NCBI GenBank assembly: GCA_016218685.1 | Contig: JACRDD010000004.1 | Location: forward strand, 310,001-374,000 | DNA length: 64,000 nt | Direction: 5' to 3' | DNA from: Desulfobacterales bacterium | GTDB taxonomy: Bacteria; Desulfobacterota; Desulfobacteria; Desulfobacterales; Desulfosarcinaceae | Shown here: positions 53,986-63,120 of the stretch, piece by piece | How the letters are laid out: each line of letters starts with the position of its first letter | How positions within the stretch are numbered: the stretch's first letter is position 1 | Notes under the pieces: generated by a model | Databases searched by the model: none | The model's input: only the letters and a program-made list of their open reading frames with translations | Told to the model about the DNA's origin: nothing | Program-made: the position numbers and the translations under genes

Positions 53986-56109
53986 TTATCTCGATACGGC
54001 AATCTCCACGCTGGCCGTGGCCTTGCCGGCCCAGTTGTAGGCCGAAATCGTGTAGGTGGTATTGACCTCCGGGTTTACATCGATGTCGCCATCCAATTCC
54101 GTCTGTTCGCCGATGCCGTTATCCAGAACGATGCGATCGGCGCCGGTGGAGGTCCAAGTCAGGCGAACGGTTTGCCCCGCATCGATGTTCGTCTGATCGC
54201 CGATCAAGGTTACGGCGGGAGCATACTCGTCCAAGTAAGGAGACCACGCAAGTTCGTTTATGAGATGGTGCGGGTCTGTATTGTTCGTGAGAGCCCGTCG
54301 GTTACCGCCGGCCAAATCGATCGCGTAAATATTGGTCCCTGCTATGAAGGCGATACTGGTCCCATCCGGCGAAAAACAGGGCATTTTGCAGTATGTTTCG
54401 GCTTCGAAGATCTTGTGCGCATTCTGCCCGTTTTTGTCCATAATCCAGATGTCCGAAAACTGGCCGCCATCGCGATTGGAAATGAAGACGATCCACTGAC
54501 TGTCCGGTGACCAGCTCGGATCGGCGTCAAAAACACCCGGACTCTGGGTCAGATTGGTTTTCCCAACCCCGGCAATTACTTGGTTGCCATCCGATGAGAA
54601 AACGGGATTTATGGTGAAGATATCCAGCGGGGACTCGTCGATGTAGCTCGACTGATCGTCTACAAAATAAGCTATCTTTAGGCCGTCTGGGGACCACACG
54701 GGTTTATTACCCCCGGTGTCTTCATGGCCGTTAATAAAGCCCCCCTGACCAGTGACAGGATTAAAAATTGCTAGCCAGAAGCCGGTGCCATATGTCTCGG
54801 GTCTGCTCATCATGCATGCCACCGATGTACCCTGTGGCGAAAAGGTAGGCTGAAGAAGGGCTGCAGCCGGGGAGCACCTGCATTCAGGGGTGTAACCTTC
54901 AAAATTAGTGATAGGGTATCTCAAAAGCCTGTCAGGGGCGTTTGCATCAAAGGGGCCGGCCGTAAAGTCATTTATTTGGATATTGCGTTCCATGGTTTCT
55001 AAATCACACTGCCAGTTGGTGCCCCGAATTGGATCCGGCTCGTTTTGAAGCGTGCCGCAGAACTCTTTTTCGTACGCGAGCCATTTGCCGTCCGGGCTCC
55101 AGGCAGGAGCGAAGTACCAGGTGTCGGTGGTTTCCTCTGGTGTCTCCGGCAACTGGGTCAAATTGCGCAGGTCGGTGCCGTCCGGACAGACCATCGAGAT
55201 GTTGCTTGGGCCTTGGTACCGGTTCTGGTAGGAAAACGCCAGGCGCGAATGGTTGTCGATGGTTTTGCCGCCGAACCGATAGCTGCCCACGGCCACGGCG
55301 GTGTCTTTTTCATGACCCAGAGTGCCGGAAAAGACCAGCGTGAAGGATACGTCGGTTGCATTCAGAGGGATATATTTTTCCGGAGGCAAATCCACGCTCA
55401 GGCGCACATATTGAGCGTTGATGTCGTCATCTGCGGAGCTTACTTCATAGCGTAGACCGTTCGTCTTGTTGAGAATAGATTCGGGCCCAACCACACCATA
55501 CACCGGCATGGTTTCGTTATCGTCTTCGTCCGGGGTGGTCTCGTTATCGGGTGTATCCGAAGTTTCATCTCGGCCTGGCGTATATCGGTAGGCCAGGTCA
55601 AAGCTGCCTTTTTCGAGGGCCTCTTCCACATCCCCGATCATCGAATCGTTTTTCACCTCGAACTCGAACCCGCCGATAAAGATTTCGGTGCCGTCGGTGG
55701 CGATCTTCACGAAGGGGTGGCGGATGTCGAGTCGGCCGCGGAAGAAGTAGTCGAGTAAATCAGCGGAATAGCCGATAGCGCGAGGTATTAATTTCGCAGC
55801 ATAGTCTTCATGGCAATTTTCATCCATATAGTAAAGGCTTTGTTCTCTGTCTAAAATAACTTCCTCAGGAACAATTAAATCGATAAAAACATCGCGAAAA
55901 TAGTCCAAATAGCTTCTGACGGCCAGATGCTCTATCTGCTCGCCGGGGTGGCTGGGCGTCGTGGATACATATTTTCTAGGCGAAAGTGTTCCGGTGTTTG
56001 CAGGGGGTGCCTTCTTTGTAACTATGCAGTCCTTGATATTCGGAAAATAGAATTGAGGCTTGAACGAACTGTTTTCGCTTAAAAAGTTCATATTTGTATA
56101 TTCAGCCAA
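53986..56109 (-). CDS. TolB/WD40-like beta-propeller protein, distal part of a gene split by TGA
   Basis: The frame is 707 codons from the TTG after the TGA stop; the first ATG is at 56091. Residues about 280-620 hold TolB-type propeller units (FAPAWSPDGKWLAYE, PVWSPDGLKIAYF, PSWSPDSQWIVFISNRDGG, PCFSPDGTSIAFI). The last about 75 residues look like an Ig-like domain. The frame continues directly from the upstream 282-codon frame across one in-frame TGA (56112-56110), and LAEYTN-NF right after it looks like internal sequence. So this is probably the 3' two-thirds of a single gene of about 990 codons. Whether it is expressed on its own is doubtful. Confidence 0.6.
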   Translation of the reverse strand: MAEYTNMNFLSENSSFKPQFYFPNIKDCIVTKKAPPANTGTLSPRKYVSTTPSHPGEQIEHLAVRSYLDYFRDVFIDLIVPEEVILDREQSLYYMDENCHEDYAAKLIPRAIGYSADLLDYFFRGRLDIRHPFVKIATDGTEIFIGGFEFEVKNDSMIGDVEEALEKGSFDLAYRYTPGRDETSDTPDNETTPDEDDNETMPVYGVVGPESILNKTNGLRYEVSSADDDINAQYVRLSVDLPPEKYIPLNATDVSFTLVFSGTLGHEKDTAVAVGSYRFGGKTIDNHSRLAFSYQNRYQGPSNISMVCPDGTDLRNLTQLPETPEETTDTWYFAPAWSPDGKWLAYEKEFCGTLQNEPDPIRGTNWQCDLETMERNIQINDFTAGPFDANAPDRLLRYPITNFEGYTPECRCSPAAALLQPTFSPQGTSVACMMSRPETYGTGFWLAIFNPVTGQGGFINGHEDTGGNKPVWSPDGLKIAYFVDDQSSYIDESPLDIFTINPVFSSDGNQVIAGVGKTNLTQSPGVFDADPSWSPDSQWIVFISNRDGGQFSDIWIMDKNGQNAHKIFEAETYCKMPCFSPDGTSIAFIAGTNIYAIDLAGGNRRALTNNTDPHHLINELAWSPYLDEYAPAVTLIGDQTNIDAGQTVRLTWTSTGADRIVLDNGIGEQTELDGDIDVNPEVNTTYTISAYNWAGKATASVEIAVSR

Positions 56110-56958
56110 TCATAGTCCAGACGGCGCATATCCAAAAGTCAATTGATCCGTGTCCCATAAATCCGTAAGCTGCATTTGGTTGAAACCGCTTCCTACTGGG
56201 GCTGTTCCGAAAAACCACCATCTGTCGTTATGCCATTGCACGTACTTTTCAAAATCATTACCGACCCATTTATGGGGCCATTCTCGGCCCGGCACAATCA
56301 TTAGATGGCCTTGAGAAAAATCATCGCGCACATGGGCTGGTACGGCAGTGTCTTGCAGCAGATGCATCGCTTGGCCTAATGCTTGGAGTGCAAGTGCGAA
56401 ATTGGTGTTTCGGCTTGCTTCATCAGGTGCAATAAGGCTGCCTTGAAGATGAGAATCCATGCCGGTAAGATATGTGTAAAAATACTTCCTCGCATCAAAC
56501 CAATCCCACTTATTGTCTTCCAGGGCAATCAGATCCAGCCTTCCTGATCTGTCGGCAAAGCCGGTGGCCCAAGTAAGGTTTGAAGTTATTTTGTCGTTTG
56601 GGAATGGGCCAAATGCGCACCAGCCGGTCATATAAGGCCACCAGGTATCGCTTAGGCCTGAATCCTGCCAGTCCTTCGCCGCAAAAAAATCGGGATTGTG
56701 GAAATGATTGCCGGCACGGCAGAGGGGGGTGTCTTCTTCTCGGGCGCCATCAAGAACCCATTTCAGAAGATCTTTGCCGCCAAATGTAGTCATAACACCT
56801 GTACGTAGGAATAAAATTCTTTTTAGGTATGTATCAAACGAGGAGTATTTTATTGCTTCCTCAGTTATATGTGGATGTGTGGTGTCATCATTCCAAGAAT
56901 AAGCATAATTACAGCCGATGTATAGAATTACAAATAAGACACAAATTGTCTTTTTCAT
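56110..56958 (-). CDS. Zinc-dependent phospholipase C-like exported protein, proximal part of a split gene
   Basis: This 282-codon frame begins with a signal peptide (MKKTICVLFVILYIGC; lipobox-like end). It has the His/Asp pattern of the alpha-helical PLC/S1-P1-nuclease fold: HPHITEEAI, AGNHFHNP, and MHLLQDTAVPAHVRDD near residue 205. It stops at TGA 56112-56110, immediately followed in the same frame by the TolB-like part. The stop is most simply a nonsense mutation. It starts 3 bp after the upstream lipoprotein gene ends. Confidence 0.6.
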   Translation of the reverse strand: MKKTICVLFVILYIGCNYAYSWNDDTTHPHITEEAIKYSSFDTYLKRILFLRTGVMTTFGGKDLLKWVLDGAREEDTPLCRAGNHFHNPDFFAAKDWQDSGLSDTWWPYMTGWCAFGPFPNDKITSNLTWATGFADRSGRLDLIALEDNKWDWFDARKYFYTYLTGMDSHLQGSLIAPDEASRNTNFALALQALGQAMHLLQDTAVPAHVRDDFSQGHLMIVPGREWPHKWVGNDFEKYVQWHNDRWWFFGTAPVGSGFNQMQLTDLWDTDQLTFGYAPSGL

Positions 56959-56960
56959 TC

Positions 56961-57506
56961 CTATTCCTTATTCATTATTGTCCGTCGATATTCAATCTCA
57001 TATTCACTGTGAGTCACAGTAGAGAATTTCAAACTATCGAGCATTCTACGTACATTGTTGGTGAACCGTGCATGTTCAAATTCTGGAAAACTTGGTCTTT
57101 TAATGGGTGCTATCTCTACGACCATGCCGTCCTTGACTCGATGCCACAAACGGCCATAGCTCCCATAGGAAGCGGGATCACCCTCGGTCTTAAAAATATC
57201 TTCACTGCTCCAGCAGATATACCCCTTCTTGTAGGCACCCATGAAGTGGGAAGCGAAGGGATACTTCGGTACAGTGAAATGCCCTTGAGCATCGGTGATA
57301 ACCTCTGTGGTGCCGTATTCATCCCTTGCGGTCCCCATCGGGGTTAAATAATAATGTGTCCAACGGACCGCAACCACCGCACCTTCAACCGGTTGACCGG
57401 TTTCGGCATCGACCACTTGCCCCTGGATGGGATAATTCCAGCCGCACCCGACGAGAGCAAGAGTGATAACCGCCAAGAAAACAACAAAACTGTTTTTAAG
57501 TCTCAT
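56961..57506 (-). CDS. Small lipoprotein with carboxypeptidase-regulatory-like domain (copy 2)
   Basis: The protein has 181 residues. Start 57506 is where the signal peptide begins (MRLKNSF, lipobox LVGC near residue 21); the frame is open 36 nt further upstream. VKG/IQGQVVDAETGQPVEGAVV is the conserved start of a carboxypeptidase-regulatory-like beta-sandwich. Tyr- and Trp-rich segments with GYICW follow. It is a paralogue of the 189-residue protein at 57904-58473; each is preceded on the minus strand by the same truncated gene end, so they form a tandem duplication. Confidence 0.78.
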   Translation of the reverse strand: MRLKNSFVVFLAVITLALVGCGWNYPIQGQVVDAETGQPVEGAVVAVRWTHYYLTPMGTARDEYGTTEVITDAQGHFTVPKYPFASHFMGAYKKGYICWSSEDIFKTEGDPASYGSYGRLWHRVKDGMVVEIAPIKRPSFPEFEHARFTNNVRRMLDSLKFSTVTHSEYEIEYRRTIMNKE

Positions 57507-57552
57507 CTTATCGATCCCTTGGTTCGGGCTGACCACGACCATGATAATAGAT

Positions 57553-57881
57553 TTAGAAGAACTTTATGCGCCAAATTCCATCTGCGCCTTTTTCAAACAC
57601 CAGGTAGAAAGAAAAGCCTTGTCCACCTTGAACGCCTTCCAAGTTATATTCAGCAAGAGTGTCTGTCTCTTTTACCAGCGTGACGGTGCGAAAACCTTCG
57701 ACCACCGACGGCAAGTGATCATGGAGTAGATTGAAGTTGTATTCGAATGTCTGTTTGGTGCTATCGCTGAAATAAATTACTGCTCCCTGCACATCCCCCG
57801 CTGCCAGGCGCGCCTTCATGGCATTCCACTTCGACTGGAGCAGGGCATCCAGTTGGCCGGCGTCGTAAATCAGCAGGGCGA
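57553..57881 (-). pseudogene. 5'-truncated copy of the Ig-like protein's C-terminal end
   Basis: The encoded about 110 residues match the C-terminus of the frame at 58531-59524 (ALLIYDAGQLDALLQSKWNA, then a diverged tail ending IWRIKFF versus IWKISRY). The first 91 bp (57791-57881) are nearly identical to 58781-58871. A TAA lies in frame just upstream and no start signal is seen. It is a broken duplicate. Confidence 0.75.
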
Positions 57882-57903
57882 TTTAAATTGATTCGAATAA
57901 TTT

Positions 57904-58473
57904 TCATTTGTTTTTCTTCAGCCTTTCGATCTCATTGCTTTCAATCAGTCGTTCACGAGCAGTTGCATCAGTAAATTTTCCATGAAATCGAAGCCCAATT
58001 CGATTAACAAACCGCGCATGCTCTAATATCGGAAATCCTTCTTTCTTTCTTGGTTCGAGCTCTATGACCATACCATCATGTACACCGGGATCTTCTCGCT
58101 GAAAAAACATTTCTTCTCGTGTTTTCCCTGTTTGGTTGAACCTTTCCTCGTTGTTCCAACAGATATAGCCTCTTTTATATATGCCAAGGTAATACCCGCC
58201 GGTGGTGATATGGTGATATTTAGGAATCGAAAATTCACCATTTTTATCAGTGACGGCATCTGCGTTTGCCACAGCTTTGTAGCCGCTGGTCAAAGGAATC
58301 AGGTAGTGCAGCCACTGGATACGATACCACTCGATGGCAACCACTGCACCTTGGATCGGCTGCTTGGTCACGGCATCCACCACTTGCCCTTTGACCATGT
58401 AGTTCATGCCGCATCCCGTAATCGGCAGTATGGCCATTATAAAAATAGCCGCCAGAATCGATTTGAAGCGCAT
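57904..58473 (-). CDS. Small lipoprotein with carboxypeptidase-regulatory-like domain (copy 1)
   Basis: This 189-residue paralogue of the previous lipoprotein has a signal peptide with lipobox ITGC (about residue 21). VKGQVVDAVTKQPIQGAVVAI begins the beta-sandwich domain and GIYKRGYICWNNEERF matches the paralogue. Start 58473 is preferred over the ATG 9 nt upstream because AGGAG abuts that earlier ATG but is 9 nt before this one. Function is unknown. It sits 49 bp after the truncated Ig-like gene. Confidence 0.78.
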   Translation of the reverse strand: MRFKSILAAIFIMAILPITGCGMNYMVKGQVVDAVTKQPIQGAVVAIEWYRIQWLHYLIPLTSGYKAVANADAVTDKNGEFSIPKYHHITTGGYYLGIYKRGYICWNNEERFNQTGKTREEMFFQREDPGVHDGMVIELEPRKKEGFPILEHARFVNRIGLRFHGKFTDATARERLIESNEIERLKKNK

Positions 58474-58530
58474 TAACCACATCTCCTATTTTCGATGAAA
58501 TGGTTGTATGTAACGATTAATTCGTACTTC

Positions 58531-59524
58531 TTAATAGCGGGAGATCTTCCAAATGCCGTCTCCACCAGTTTCAAAATAAACCCAGTAGCTAATGTCGTAG
58601 GTCTGCCCCTGGTGCTCTTCGCTGCGTTTAATTCGATATTTGGCCAAGCCATTATTTACGCCAATCAATTCGATCGGGCGCATTCGGTTTGCCATTTGCG
58701 GCAGTTGATCGCCCATCCCCCTGTAGACCGCATCGTAATCGGCCTTCGTGCCATCGGTGTAGTAGCTCACCGCCCCCGCCACATCCCCCGCCGCCAAGCG
58801 CGCCTTCATGGCATTCCACTTTGACTGGAGCAGGGCATCCAGTTGGCCGGCGTCGTAAATCAGCAGGGCGACTTCATCGGTGAAGGTTTCACTGTTCCAT
58901 GAAACAGATGACACGACCATACGATATAGCCCCGGCAGATCGATGTTAAGTTCAAACAGCTCCGGCGGACCATCGATGGTCTCGACATCCCCGGCGCCGT
59001 AAATCGTGACCGTCGAGTGCTGCAAACGCACCGGCGCCGCTATGCGCAGTTCACCTGCATAGGGCGATAAACTAGCCTCTGGCAAGGGGGTGGCGGTGAT
59101 GTACTGGGCAGGGATGTCCGCTGTGACCATCAGGCTTTGGCTGTAGACCAGCCCCGCGGTATCCGTTGCCGTTACCGTAATCGTGTTTTGCTCCTGGGCC
59201 AAAGGCACATGGTTGACCATGAATTCGTTGCCGAATTGCAGTGCCGTGATACCGTTGACGCTGATGCCGGTCTCCCGGCCAGTGATGTTTCGGAATGTCC
59301 CGCGCACCAGCACGTCGGGACGTTGGATCACCTGCTGGTCAATCGGCGCATCGATGACCAGGGTAAAGGGATTGTCCACTGTGATCGTGGCCGAGGCCGT
59401 GGTGGTCGCGCCGCCCTTGGCCGCCGTCAGGGTATAGTTGGTCTTCTCTGCCGGTGAAATCAGTCTGTTCCCCGAAGTCTGGCTGATGGTTCCAATGCCA
59501 CTGATGGAAGCGCTGGTACCATAC
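58531..59524 (-). pseudogene. 5'-truncated Ig-like/bacterial surface protein gene
   Basis: From the in-frame TAG at about 59525 the frame reads about 330 residues. An Ig-like module end (GTISQTSG, then NYTLTAAKGGATTTASATI) is followed by another beta-rich domain and a C-terminal helix-rich part (ALLQSKWNAMKARLAAGDV). The only in-frame early start is a GTG in the middle of a beta strand (59379), so the N-terminus has been lost. The break lies about 50 bp from the alcohol dehydrogenase fragment, consistent with a recombination junction. Confidence 0.7.
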
Positions 59525-59576
59525 TAAATGGCGTAACTCAAGCTTGCCCGCCGGCTGGAATCGTTCGCGGCCTGTG

Positions 59577-60032
59577 TCCAACGCCATAGTGGGCATGGCC
59601 CACAACCTGGGTCACACCGTGGGCGCCCTGTGCCACGTGCCCCACGGCGTGGCCATGAGCATCTTTTTGCCCTATGGCCTGGAGTACAACCTGGACAAAG
59701 CGGCCGAGGTCATCGGCGAACTGCTCTTCCCCCTGGCCGGTCCGGAAGTATTCCATGCCACCGCCAAAAAGGAGAGGCCGGCCAAAGTCATCGCCCACCT
59801 CCGCCAGATGAACGAAGCGTTGCACGCCGCCACCCAAGGCAAGCACCCCCGCTGCCTCAAGGAGATCACCGGCCGCGACGGCGCCCAGCTCGTGCCGCGC
59901 GCCCTGCTGCCCACCATCGCCGAAGCCATCATGCTCGACGGCGCCCGGCTCACCAACCCCGAAGAGTTCCTGCCAGCCGATGCGTTGCCGGTGTTGGAAC
60001 GCGCCTGGGAAGGGACGCCACTGGGGCACTGA
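59577..60032 (+). pseudogene. 3' fragment of iron-type alcohol dehydrogenase gene
   Basis: These 456 bp match 52768-53223 without gaps and encode the C-terminal 151 residues, including HNLGHTVGA and HVPHG metal sites. There is no 5' part, and the sequence upstream is unrelated. Differences are mostly third-position, so the copy is not brand new. It marks the right border of the inserted segment. Confidence 0.9.
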
Positions 60033-60078
60033 TTGAGCTATTTGTTTTTAAAAATGCGACCGCCAGCCAGGTAGATGC

Positions 60079-62073
60079 CTACGGCTTTCCATCCAGTACC
60101 TTGCGCACCCCCAGCGCGAGCTGGTCGTACTGAATCGGCTTGGCCAGCAGGGCTTTGATGTTGGGGTGTTCGACGTTGAAGCGGTCGAGGGTGTAGGCCA
60201 TGCCGGTGCACAGGATGATGGGCAGGGAAGGGGCCATCTTGAAGATTTCGGTGGAGAGTTGTTTGCCGTTCATGTGGGGCATGGTGAGGTCGGCGACGAT
60301 CAGGTCGTAGCGCAGGGGGTTGTTCTTCAGGCGATCCAGGGCGAAAATGCCGCCCTGGGCGGTTTCGACCTGATAGCCTAAAGCCGAGAGCATGTCGTGG
60401 ACGACTTCTATAATAAAGAGTTCGTCATCCACCACCAGAATGCGTTCACGACCTAAAGGCAGTACTTGCTCCTCGGGCTTTTCGGCGGGCTGCTCGTCGA
60501 TGCGCGGCAGGTAGACATCGAAGGTGCTGCCCTGGCCGACGCGGCTCTCTACCTGGATGAAGCCGTCCAGGTTGCGCACGATTTTCTGCACCACCGACAG
60601 TCCCAGCCCGGTACCGCCTCGGGCGGCCTTGGTCGTATAGTAGGGGTCGAAGATGTGGGTCAGGCTCTGGGGGTCGATGCCCATGCCGGTGTCGCGCACC
60701 CGCAAGCGGATGTAGGCACCCGGCCGGGCGGGCACGGAGGCGCCTAACGCGCCCTGGGCCAGTTCGAGGTTCTTCAACCCGACCTCCAGCGTACCGCCGT
60801 TGACCTCCATGGATTGCGCCGCATTGGCGCACAAGTTCAGAATGATCTGATGAATGCGGGTGGGATCGGCCAGGACCACGCTGCGTTCGGCCGACAGCGA
60901 TTTCTGGAACTCGATGGTGGCCGGGGTGGAGGCGCGCAGCAGTTTGAGCGCCTCTTTGACCAGAGTCTGGACATCCACCGGTTGGGCTTCATGGTTTTTG
61001 TGCCGGCTGAACGAGAGGATCTGGCCGGTCAGGTCCTTGGCCCGGTCGCAGGCCTGCAGCACGCGGGACATATAGCGGCGGGTGCGCTCAATGTCGCCCG
61101 CGTTCTGGTTGGCCATCTCGGCGTATCCCAGGATGCCGCCCAATATGTTGTTAAAATCGTGGGCGATGCCGCTGGCCAGGGTTCCAATGGCCTCCATCTT
61201 CTGGGATTCATAGAGCTGCTGCTCCAGCTCGGTTTCACGGGTGATATCCTTTTTGGTGCATACCAAGTGGGTCACGCGCCCCTTGGCGTCGCATACCGCG
61301 GCGATCCGCGTCGCCGTGGCCACATCGCGGCCGTCCTTGCGGTGGTTGCGCGAGCGGTTCTCGCTGGCATCCTTGCACTGGACGCTGAAGCTCATCTCCT
61401 TGAAGATCTGTCGATCCTGTTCGCTGAAGAAGGGATGTTCGCAGGTCACCCCCAGCATCTCTTCCCGGGTATAACCGCTCAGGGCCTCGAAAGCGGCATT
61501 GACGTAAACGATGCAGCCATGCACGTCGGTGAGCAGGATGCTCTCCGATGATTGCTCGACGATTTCGCTCAGGCTGTGGCGCTCGCGCTCGGCAGCCTTG
61601 CGGTGGGTCCAGTCGATCAGCGTGATGATGGTTTGCCGGCTCTGGGCCAGCCAACCGATTTCGGCCAGCACCTCTTTGATGCCGCCGTCTTTATGATAGA
61701 TTTTGCACTCCAGAAATTTGGGTGGGGCCACTTGCCCCGAGAGGACCAGTTCGTGGTGGATTTTAACCAGTTCGCGATATTCGGGGGTGAGGAAGTCGAT
61801 GAAGCAGGGCGCGCTCAGTAATTCGGCCCTGGTGTAGCCGAACATCTCCTCGGCCCGGGCATTGGCCATCAGGATGGCCATGTCCTGTCCGACGATGATC
61901 GTGGCCGTGCCGCTGTGCTCGAAAAGTCGACACGGCGCCGTTGGGTCTTCAATGGATTTCAGGGGTTTGGTTTGGGAGGCCGATGCATGGTAGGAGCATT
62001 GTTTGCATTGGGCACCCATGGGCCCGTGACTCCCCGCGGCTTTATCCCAGGGGTGATCTTGGCTCATTGGCAT
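60079..62073 (-). CDS. Hybrid sensor histidine kinase: two PAS domains, kinase core, receiver domain
   Basis: The protein has 664 residues and no membrane span, so it is cytoplasmic. PAS domains occupy about 50-160 and 170-285 (MANARAEEMFGYTRAELL, VNAAFEALSGYTREEML). The H-box is SGIAHDFNNILGG (His about 305). The ATPase domain has DTGMGIDP and GGTGLGLSVV (about 455-500). A C-terminal receiver domain starts at ILVVDDE (about 543) with a likely phospho-Asp in IVADLTM (about 595). It would autophosphorylate and pass phosphate to its own receiver. A partner regulator is not seen nearby, and the signal is unknown. Confidence 0.88.
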   Translation of the reverse strand: MPMSQDHPWDKAAGSHGPMGAQCKQCSYHASASQTKPLKSIEDPTAPCRLFEHSGTATIIVGQDMAILMANARAEEMFGYTRAELLSAPCFIDFLTPEYRELVKIHHELVLSGQVAPPKFLECKIYHKDGGIKEVLAEIGWLAQSRQTIITLIDWTHRKAAERERHSLSEIVEQSSESILLTDVHGCIVYVNAAFEALSGYTREEMLGVTCEHPFFSEQDRQIFKEMSFSVQCKDASENRSRNHRKDGRDVATATRIAAVCDAKGRVTHLVCTKKDITRETELEQQLYESQKMEAIGTLASGIAHDFNNILGGILGYAEMANQNAGDIERTRRYMSRVLQACDRAKDLTGQILSFSRHKNHEAQPVDVQTLVKEALKLLRASTPATIEFQKSLSAERSVVLADPTRIHQIILNLCANAAQSMEVNGGTLEVGLKNLELAQGALGASVPARPGAYIRLRVRDTGMGIDPQSLTHIFDPYYTTKAARGGTGLGLSVVQKIVRNLDGFIQVESRVGQGSTFDVYLPRIDEQPAEKPEEQVLPLGRERILVVDDELFIIEVVHDMLSALGYQVETAQGGIFALDRLKNNPLRYDLIVADLTMPHMNGKQLSTEIFKMAPSLPIILCTGMAYTLDRFNVEHPNIKALLAKPIQYDQLALGVRKVLDGKP

Positions 62074-62191
62074 ACGTCTCCACCTTCCGGCCCGATGGCC
62101 TATTCCTCATGGGGGTACTATCGGTCGCGGAATCGCCGATCTTGATGAAAAATTTAATGAAAATTTAAATTGGCGTTACGGAAAGGTCGGA

Positions 62192-63112
62192 TCACAACGC
62201 TTCGGGGGTAAAGGCCACTACCTGATCGATGCTCTCGGCGTCGACCAGCAGCATCACCAGGCGGTCGATGCCCAGGGCGTTACCGGCCGCGGCAGGCATC
62301 GCGGGCAGGGCAGCCAAGAACGCTTCGGGCGAGGGATAAACGGCCTTGCCGGCCGCGCGGCGCTGTTCGGTCTCGGCGGCAAAGCGACGGCGCTGTTCGG
62401 CGGCATCGGTCAGTTCGCTGAAGCCGTTGCACAACTCCAGGCCGCCGATATAGAGCTCGAAGCGCTCGGCTACCTCGGGGCGGCCGGGCTTCAGGCGGGC
62501 CAGGGCACCGCAGGCCGCCGGGTAATCGCACAGGAACACCGGCTGCCCCCACCCCAGGCGGGGTTCGATCATCAGGCCCATGACTTCGTCGAAACGGCCG
62601 CACGCCAGGGCCTCGGCGGCGGAGCAATCCCCATGGCGCAGGAAAGCTTCGGCTACGCTCAGGCGCGGCCAGGGCGGGGTAAGGTCGATGGCCTGTCCCT
62701 GGTAATCGATGCACGCAGGCAATCCCAGAGCCTGGGCCGCGTTGGGAATCAGCCCTTCGCACTGGGCCATGAGGTGGGTATAGTCGCAGCCCGCTGCGTA
62801 CCACTCGAGCATGGTCATTTCGGGCAGGTGGCGTCGGCCGCGCTCGCCCTGGCGATAGCATTTGCAGATTTGATAGATCCTGGCGAACCCGGCGGCCAGC
62901 AAGCGCTTCATGCACAGTTCCGGGGAGGTGTGCAGGTACCAGGCGCCGGCCGGCTGGGCGTCGATGTGCGCCTCGGGCGCCGGCGCTGGTATTCGGTTGG
63001 GGCTCTCCACCTCCAGATAACCCTGGGAGGCGAAAAAGGCGCGCACGGCGGCCAGCACGGCGGCCCGCCGGTGTAGATTGGCGTGGAGGCCATGCTGCCG
63101 GCTGAAGGTCAT
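62192..63112 (-). CDS. epmA: EF-P lysine lysyltransferase-like protein (EpmA/GenX/PoxA)
   Basis: This 306-residue class II lysyl-tRNA-synthetase-like protein lacks an anticodon domain, as EpmA does. Motif 2 is IYQICKCYRQGERGRRHLPEMTMLEWY (given in part: CKCYRQGERG, about residue 108). Motif 3 is GNALGIDRLVML at the C-terminus. VESPNR and HTSPELCMKRLLA are family segments. EpmA attaches beta-lysine to elongation factor P. Start 63112 begins the conserved part; the frame is open 216 nt upstream. It is 8 bp after the HDAC-family gene, likely the same operon. EpmB and EF-P genes are not in the window. Confidence 0.85.
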   Translation of the reverse strand: MTFSRQHGLHANLHRRAAVLAAVRAFFASQGYLEVESPNRIPAPAPEAHIDAQPAGAWYLHTSPELCMKRLLAAGFARIYQICKCYRQGERGRRHLPEMTMLEWYAAGCDYTHLMAQCEGLIPNAAQALGLPACIDYQGQAIDLTPPWPRLSVAEAFLRHGDCSAAEALACGRFDEVMGLMIEPRLGWGQPVFLCDYPAACGALARLKPGRPEVAERFELYIGGLELCNGFSELTDAAEQRRRFAAETEQRRAAGKAVYPSPEAFLAALPAMPAAAGNALGIDRLVMLLVDAESIDQVVAFTPEAL

Positions 63113-63120
63113 GGGACGTC

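Larger units (their letters stand above)
53224..59576. other. Putative inserted, partly decayed segment flanked by alcohol dehydrogenase 3' ends
   Basis: The segment carries genes on the minus strand unrelated to the surrounding metabolism: VapBC-like pair, PLC-like/TolB-like gene with internal stop, duplicated small lipoproteins and two truncated genes. It is bounded left by the intact alcohol dehydrogenase gene and right by a 456-bp copy of that gene's 3' end. No transposase, integrase or terminal inverted repeat is visible. A single-crossover integration of a circular molecule carrying the 3' fragment would give this layout. Confidence 0.6.

Noticed and set aside
58531-59379. Complete gene starting at GTG 59379
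   Set aside because: Coding-like sequence continues upstream of the GTG to a stop at about 59525, so the GTG is internal and the gene is truncated.
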